Of a stretch of DNA of 45,779 nt, positions 42,256 through 45,779 are shown one piece after another. The notes beneath the pieces were generated by a model. The model saw only the letters and a list, made by a program, of their open reading frames with translations. It did not search any database and was not told the DNA's origin. This DNA is from an uncultured Bacilli bacterium (lineage in GTDB: Bacteria > Bacillota_I > Bacilli_A > RF39 > UBA660): assembly GCA_910587745.1 (NCBI GenBank), contig CAJUNE010000008.1:1-45779 (forward strand), read 5' to 3'. The first letter of the stretch is position 1. Each line of letters begins with the position of its first letter. The translations under genes and the position numbers were made by a program.

Positions 42256-42759
42256 TTAGAACCTGTCTAAGAGTTTTTTTACATAAAACTTATATTCAAC
42301 TTCTCCCACATCTTCTTTTTCATTATCAAGTAAGCACAAAGGCGGAAATAAAACGCACCAAAAATTAGAACCAGTGCCTTTACCTAAGGTAATAACTAGA
42401 GAATCATAATTACCCGCAGGATACATAACACCTTTATAATTCTTAGTAGGAAAGTAATTACTACCATAATTTATATTATAAGGAACATTATAGCTTTTAA
42501 CAATATTATCAATATTTTCTAAGTTGCTTTCTAAAATATTATTTACTTCTAAAGAACTATTAGCATTACCAATAAGATTATAAACTTCTTTTTCTATTTT
42601 CTGTTTAATAATTAACTTTTCATTTTGATCTTCTAAAGAATCACTATTAGCTACTACTCTAAATCTAATCGCATTATTAGGAATAATAATATCATTTTCT
42701 TTACTACTAAAAATAAACAATAAACTAAAAGCAAATAAAACAATAATAATTTTTTTCAT
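42256..42759 (-). CDS. spoIIR: Stage II sporulation protein R (SpoIIR)
   Basis: A 167-residue secreted signal protein. A signal peptide or membrane anchor comes first (KKIIIVLFAFSLLFIFSS). The conserved SpoIIR core IRFRVVANSDSLEDQ (about 33-47) follows, then PAGNYDSLVITLGKGTG and NFWCVLFPPLCLLD (about 137-150). In Bacillus the forespore secretes SpoIIR, which triggers SpoIIGA to activate pro-sigma-E in the mother cell. It is almost confined to spore formers. I looked for a sigma-F promoter upstream but found none I can support. Confidence 0.9.
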   Translation of the reverse strand: MKKIIIVLFAFSLLFIFSSKENDIIIPNNAIRFRVVANSDSLEDQNEKLIIKQKIEKEVYNLIGNANSSLEVNNILESNLENIDNIVKSYNVPYNINYGSNYFPTKNYKGVMYPAGNYDSLVITLGKGTGSNFWCVLFPPLCLLDNEKEDVGEVEYKFYVKKLLDRF

Positions 42760-42851
42760 AGCATCACCAATTATAATTAGGGCTAAAATAAAAATTTTTA
42801 TTCAAAAAAGTCAAATATCTATCATGTTTTGGAAAAGAAGAAACATTATAA

Positions 42852-42880
42852 TTGACAAAAGAGATTATTCTAGATATAGT
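42852..42880 (+). promoter_or_regulatory. murA promoter
   Basis: TTGACA (42852-42857) and TATAGT (42875-42880) with 17-base spacing; the start is expected near 42887, leaving a leader of about 95 bases. Confidence 0.78.
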
Positions 42881-42936
42881 ATAATTGGTAATTTATAAAA
42901 AATTAAGCACCAAAAAAAATAACAAACATAAAAGAT

Positions 42937-42963
42937 AGTATAAGTGCCTAACTTATACTTTTG
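42937..42963 (+). promoter_or_regulatory. Stable hairpin in the murA leader
   Basis: AGTATAAGT (42937-42945), a 5-base loop and ACTTATACT (42951-42959) form a perfect 9-base stem followed by TTTTG. It may be an attenuator or an operator for a regulator. Confidence 0.5.
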
Positions 42964-42982
42964 AAGTAAGGGTGTGTTGAAA

Positions 42983-44236
42983 ATGAAACAAATGATAATT
43001 GAAGGAAATAATATTCTTTCTGGAACTATTGAAATAGGCGGAGCCAAAAATAGTGCAGTAGCTTTAATACCTGCCAGTATTTTAGCTAATGGAGCATCGG
43101 TGATAGAGAATGTGCCTAATATATCAGATAGAGATGCGTTATTAGATATACTAAATATATTAAATTGCGAAAGTAATTTAGAGCAAGATAAATTAACAAT
43201 AGATACTACAAAATTAAAGAATGCTGTCATAGAAGAGAGTTTATCAAGTCGTATGCGTGCTTCCTACTATTTTATGGGAGCTCTTTTAGGGCGAGAAAAA
43301 TTTGTCGAAATATATATACCCGGAGGATGTAATATTGGAACTAGACCAATCGATATTCACTTAGATGGATTCAGAGCTTTAGGAGCTAATATTACTATTG
43401 AAGGAAATAAATACACACTAAAAGCAGACAAATTACAAGGGACAGACATCTATTTAAAATTTCCAAGTGTTGGAGCTACAATAAATATTATGTTTGCGGC
43501 AGTTTTAGCTGAAGGAACTACAATTATTCATAATGCAGCCAAAGAAATAGAGATAGTAAATATTGCAGATTACTTAATAACAATGGGAGCTAATATCAAA
43601 GGTGCTGGAACTGATGAAATAATAATTACAGGCGTACCAAAATTACAAGGTGGAAAAATCAGTGTATTACCAGATAGAATTGAAGCTGGAACATATATTA
43701 TTTTAGGGGCTTTATGTGGCAAAGATTTAAAGATAAACAATATTATTCCAGAACATTTAGAAGCATTAACTTCCAAATTACAAGAGATGGGAGTAGATCT
43801 AATTATTAATAAAGATAATATAATAATAAATAAAGTTAATGAATTAAAGCCTATTAACATTAAAACCTTGATATATCCTGGTTTTCCAACTGACATAGGC
43901 CAGCCAATGAGTGTGTTATTAACGCAAGGAAACGGAAAATCATTATTTGAAGAAACAATATGGGAAAATAGAATGGGACATGTACCATCTCTTAATAAAA
44001 TGGGAGCTAATATCAAAGTAAATGGCATGAATGCTATTATAGAAGGTCCCACAAGATTAAAGGGATGTGAAGTAGTAGCAACCGATCTTAGAGGAGGAGC
44101 AGCACTTGTTTTAGCAGGATTAACCGCAGAAGGAACTACAATTATAACAGATGTTGAACATATTTTAAGAGGATATGAAAACATTGAGGAAAAGCTAACA
44201 AATATAGGTGCTAAAATAGAATTAAAAGAAATATAG
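42983..44236 (+). CDS. murA: UDP-N-acetylglucosamine 1-carboxyvinyltransferase
   Basis: A 417-residue enzyme that adds enolpyruvate from PEP to UDP-GlcNAc, the first committed peptidoglycan step, and the fosfomycin target. The loop IPGGCNIGTRPID holds the catalytic Cys at residue 116, so it is of the fosfomycin-sensitive type. LSGTIEIGGAKNSAVALIPA at the start and the conserved DRIEAGT and DLRGGAALVLAGL motifs are present. ATG 42983 after AAGGGTG is preferred over GTG 42974. Confidence 0.96.
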   Translation: MKQMIIEGNNILSGTIEIGGAKNSAVALIPASILANGASVIENVPNISDRDALLDILNILNCESNLEQDKLTIDTTKLKNAVIEESLSSRMRASYYFMGALLGREKFVEIYIPGGCNIGTRPIDIHLDGFRALGANITIEGNKYTLKADKLQGTDIYLKFPSVGATINIMFAAVLAEGTTIIHNAAKEIEIVNIADYLITMGANIKGAGTDEIIITGVPKLQGGKISVLPDRIEAGTYIILGALCGKDLKINNIIPEHLEALTSKLQEMGVDLIINKDNIIINKVNELKPINIKTLIYPGFPTDIGQPMSVLLTQGNGKSLFEETIWENRMGHVPSLNKMGANIKVNGMNAIIEGPTRLKGCEVVATDLRGGAALVLAGLTAEGTTIITDVEHILRGYENIEEKLTNIGAKIELKEI

Positions 44237-44258
44237 TATAATATACTATATTTTTTTG
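44231..44258 (+). terminator. AT-rich terminator at the murA end
   Basis: ATATAGTATA, A, TATACTATAT and a T-run. It overlaps the murA stop codon. It also contains TATAAT, which might serve the next gene. Confidence 0.6.
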
Positions 44259-44268
44259 GTGGTGTATT

Positions 44269-44943
44269 ATGAAAAAAAAGATTGTAATTATTGCCATATT
44301 GGGTTCAATTTTATCAATTATTATTTACTTCTATACTAGAAAAGAAGAAATAAATATAGTATCTTTAGGTGATGGTGTTTCCATTGGAATGACTCCTTAC
44401 AACATAGAAGGATATAGTTACAATGATTATCTAAAAAAAGATTATGAAAACATTCATAAATTAGATAAATATTATGAATTTGGAAGCTTTGGTAAAACAG
44501 CCCGAGAATTAATATATGAAATAAAAGAAAATAAGGCTAAAAGCTTTAAAGATAATAAAATAGAGATTCAAAGAGCAATAAATGAGGCTGATATTTTAAC
44601 TATATCAATTGGTATGGATGAGTTATCTGAAGATAAAATAACAAAGCAACAGATATTAGAGTATGAAGATGATATAAAAGAGTTATTTAGTATGATTAAA
44701 ATGTTAAATAATAAGAAAGTATTCATAATAGGTTTATATACTATAAAAATAGAGGAACTACAAACTATAGAAAAATTAAATGCTATGTTAAGAGAAGAGG
44801 CAATAAACAATAACTTTACGTTTATAGATATTACTAATATAATTAACAAAAAAGAGTATTATTTAAATAATAAAAGTTATTATATTAACTATCAAGGGCA
44901 TCTTGCTATATATAATGAAATAAAAAAGTATTGTAAAGTTTAA
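44269..44943 (+). CDS. Membrane-anchored SGNH/GDSL hydrolase
   Basis: A 224-residue protein. A membrane anchor or signal segment comes first (about 4-22). The GDSL-type block VSLGDGVSIGM carries the nucleophile in a Gly-Asp-Gly-Val-Ser form, FGKTA is the Gly block, and SIGMDEL stands where GxND is usual, with Asp in place of Asn. The C-terminal His lies in NYQGHLAIYN. It should cleave an ester such as an O-acetyl group or a lipid. The outside-facing position after murA hints at cell-wall modification, but that is inference. Confidence 0.75.
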   Translation: MKKKIVIIAILGSILSIIIYFYTRKEEINIVSLGDGVSIGMTPYNIEGYSYNDYLKKDYENIHKLDKYYEFGSFGKTARELIYEIKENKAKSFKDNKIEIQRAINEADILTISIGMDELSEDKITKQQILEYEDDIKELFSMIKMLNNKKVFIIGLYTIKIEELQTIEKLNAMLREEAINNNFTFIDITNIINKKEYYLNNKSYYINYQGHLAIYNEIKKYCKV

Positions 44944-45018
44944 AAAATGTGATATAATACTTAAGACAAACAAATTAACTATGTCAAAAAATTTTGATAT
45001 GGCGGGAGGGAAAAATAA

Positions 45019-45231
45019 ATGAAAAAAGGAATACATCCAGATCAAAAAGAGTGTACAATTACATGTGCATGTGGAGCTACTTTTAAAACTCATTCAAGCA
45101 AAGATAATATTCAAGTTGAAGTATGTAGTGAATGTCATCCATTCTATACAGGAGCTCAAGGTAAAGTAAAGAAAACTGGAACTATTGAAAAATTTAACCG
45201 TAAATATGGCTTAAATCAAGAAGAAAAATAA
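45019..45231 (+). CDS. rpmE: 50S ribosomal protein L31
   Basis: A 70-residue protein. MKKGIHPDQKECTITCACGA and VCSECHPFYTG show the zinc-binding form (Cys16, Cys18, Cys36, Cys39). The ribosome site GGGAGGG is strong. TTGTAA (44931-44936) and TATAAT (44953-44958) form a possible promoter with 16-base spacing. The leader contains the AT palindrome TCAAAAAATTTTGA. The gene ends in its own terminator. Confidence 0.96.
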   Translation: MKKGIHPDQKECTITCACGATFKTHSSKDNIQVEVCSECHPFYTGAQGKVKKTGTIEKFNRKYGLNQEEK

Positions 45232-45258
45232 GATTACAAAATGTAGTCTTATTTTTTT
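45229..45258. terminator. Bidirectional terminator rpmE / XRE gene
   Basis: AAGATTAC, a 5-base loop and GTAGTCTT form an 8-bp stem with one G-T pair, followed by a T-run. The rpmE stop overlaps its 5' edge. Confidence 0.8.
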
Positions 45259-45487
45259 ATTTTAATAAACTTTTAGGGTAAGATTTTCTTTCATCTGTTC
45301 TACCTATTAAATAGTCAACAGAAGTATTATAAAAATCTGCTAATATATTTAACTTTTCAATAGATATTAAAACGATTCCTCTTTCGTATTCACTATATTG
45401 TTGCTGCTTAATTCCTAAGACATTTGCAATATCTATTTGCTTAAAATCTCTATCTAATCTAATATCTTTTAATCTATTAATATTCAT
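45257..45487 (-). CDS. XRE-family (Cro/CI-type) transcriptional regulator
   Basis: A 76-residue single-domain DNA-binding protein. The helix-turn-helix is at about 11-65: RLDRDFKQIDIANVLGIKQQ, followed by the typical SEYERG and LADFYNTSVDYLIGR. ATG 45487 is preferred because AAGGTGA lies 7 bases upstream; the frame extends to 45517 without a ribosome site. It is divergent from the partial gene at 45632 and faces a palindromic operator between them. Confidence 0.86.
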   Translation of the reverse strand: MNINRLKDIRLDRDFKQIDIANVLGIKQQQYSEYERGIVLISIEKLNILADFYNTSVDYLIGRTDERKSYPKSLLK

Positions 45488-45530
45488 ATAATTCACCTTT
45501 TCAATTTTCTCATACAAGTGATTATTTGTG

Positions 45531-45559
45531 TTGACTATACAAGCCTTATCTTGTATAAT
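45531..45559 (+). promoter_or_regulatory. Promoter with overlapping operator
   Basis: TTGACT (45531-45536) and TATAAT (45554-45559) are spaced 17 bases. The perfect inverted repeat TATACAAG-N6-CTTGTATA (45536-45557) fills the spacer and enters the -10 box, and a further CATACAAG-like half-site lies nearer the XRE gene at about 45512-45519. It is a likely operator of the adjacent XRE regulator. Confidence 0.75.
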
Positions 45560-45631
45560 ATAAAATATAAATGATAAAATTCTAATATAATTGAGCGCTC
45601 ATTATTTAGAACTAGAAGGTAGGGATAAATA

Positions 45632-45779
45632 ATGCAATTTGAGAGGATAAGAAAAAATCATAAAAGAAAAATTATAATAGGAGGTTTGATATTAGTATGC
45701 ATCACTTCAGCGATAACTATAACTACAACAAGAGCAAAGTATAAATTAACAGAAGAGATAGAAATAGCAAAAGGAACAA
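45632..45779 (+). CDS. Membrane-anchored protein of unknown function (5' part only)
   Basis: An ATG at 45632 opens a frame that continues to the window end. A short basic start (FERIRKNHKRK) and one hydrophobic segment (IIIGGLILVCITSAITIT, about 14-31) come first, then TTRAKYKLTEEIEIAKG. The layout suggests a signal anchor with an outside domain. The ribosome site is weak (AGGTAGGGAT). The product cannot be named from this much sequence. It is transcribed from a promoter that carries the XRE operator. Confidence 0.65.
   Translation, partial: MQFERIRKNHKRKIIIGGLILVCITSAITITTTRAKYKLTEEIEIAKGT

Noticed and set aside
42760..42870. Sigma-F promoter before spoIIR
   Set aside because: GAATA followed by a GCCCTAATTA at 15 bases is too poor a match to the consensus to report as a feature.
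43570..44184. 204-codon open frame opposite murA
   Set aside because: It is a shadow of the murA frame with no family features and no ribosome site.
1..45779. CRISPR array
   Set aside because: I saw no regularly spaced repeats of 25-40 bases and no cas genes.

Overview
The window is the replication-origin region of a low-GC, anaerobic, spore-forming member of the Bacilli/Firmicutes lineage. The evidence is the rpmH-rnpA-yidC-jag block facing away from dnaA-dnaN-recF-gyrB-gyrA, followed by SRP RNA-tadA-dnaX-ybaB-recR-bofA-holB-ricT-trmN6-pth-mfd-spoVT in Bacillus-like order. The sporulation or germination genes cwlJ, bofA, spoVT and spoIIR indicate a spore former. A class III (oxygen-sensitive) ribonucleotide reductase, nrdDG, indicates anaerobic growth. 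Several genes end in TGA (ricT, trmN6, a HAD gene), so the standard bacterial code applies and not the Mycoplasma code. The base composition and the unusual mix suggest an uncultured gut Bacilli/Erysipelotrichia-like or RF39-like lineage, but I cannot place it more closely.

Left part (1-8.75 kb): tRNA-Trp, cwlJ, a convergent nrdD-nrdG-dut operon, a divergent Crp/Fnr-type regulator with clean palindromes in the shared promoter, an unusual pair (a lone PEP-utilising mobile domain protein plus a HAD phosphatase), a small HTH gene that seems to be leaderless, an Mrr-like nuclease, and the 3' half of an amidase-LysM gene.

Mobile element (8741-15621): a 6.9-kb element with a large serine recombinase at one end and a cargo of two DNA methyltransferases plus a putative restriction endonuclease. 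It also carries decayed genes. It sits inside the N-acetylmuramoyl-L-alanine amidase gene. The two flanks share a 6-bp core (CCACCT) and join exactly in frame to give a 403-residue amidase with four LysM repeats.

Origin (15.9-27.6 kb): jag, yidC, rnpA and rpmH run leftwards. A 700-bp AT-rich gap with many DnaA boxes precedes dnaA. A ComK-family competence regulator lies between dnaN and recF. The gap after gyrA holds three parS sites (ParB/Spo0J), two more DnaA boxes and a Noc-type site, then the SRP RNA. Four Noc-type palindromes (ATTTCCCGGGAAAT or one change) are scattered over the right arm.

Right part (28-45.8 kb): DNA-replication and repair genes, bofA, the RicT homologue, mfd, spoVT, then a methionine T-box that controls a HAD hydrolase and metG. 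A leftward block follows with a Gre-type factor, mntP and spoIIR. The end holds murA, an SGNH hydrolase, rpmE, and an XRE regulator facing a truncated membrane-anchored protein across an operator that overlaps its promoter.
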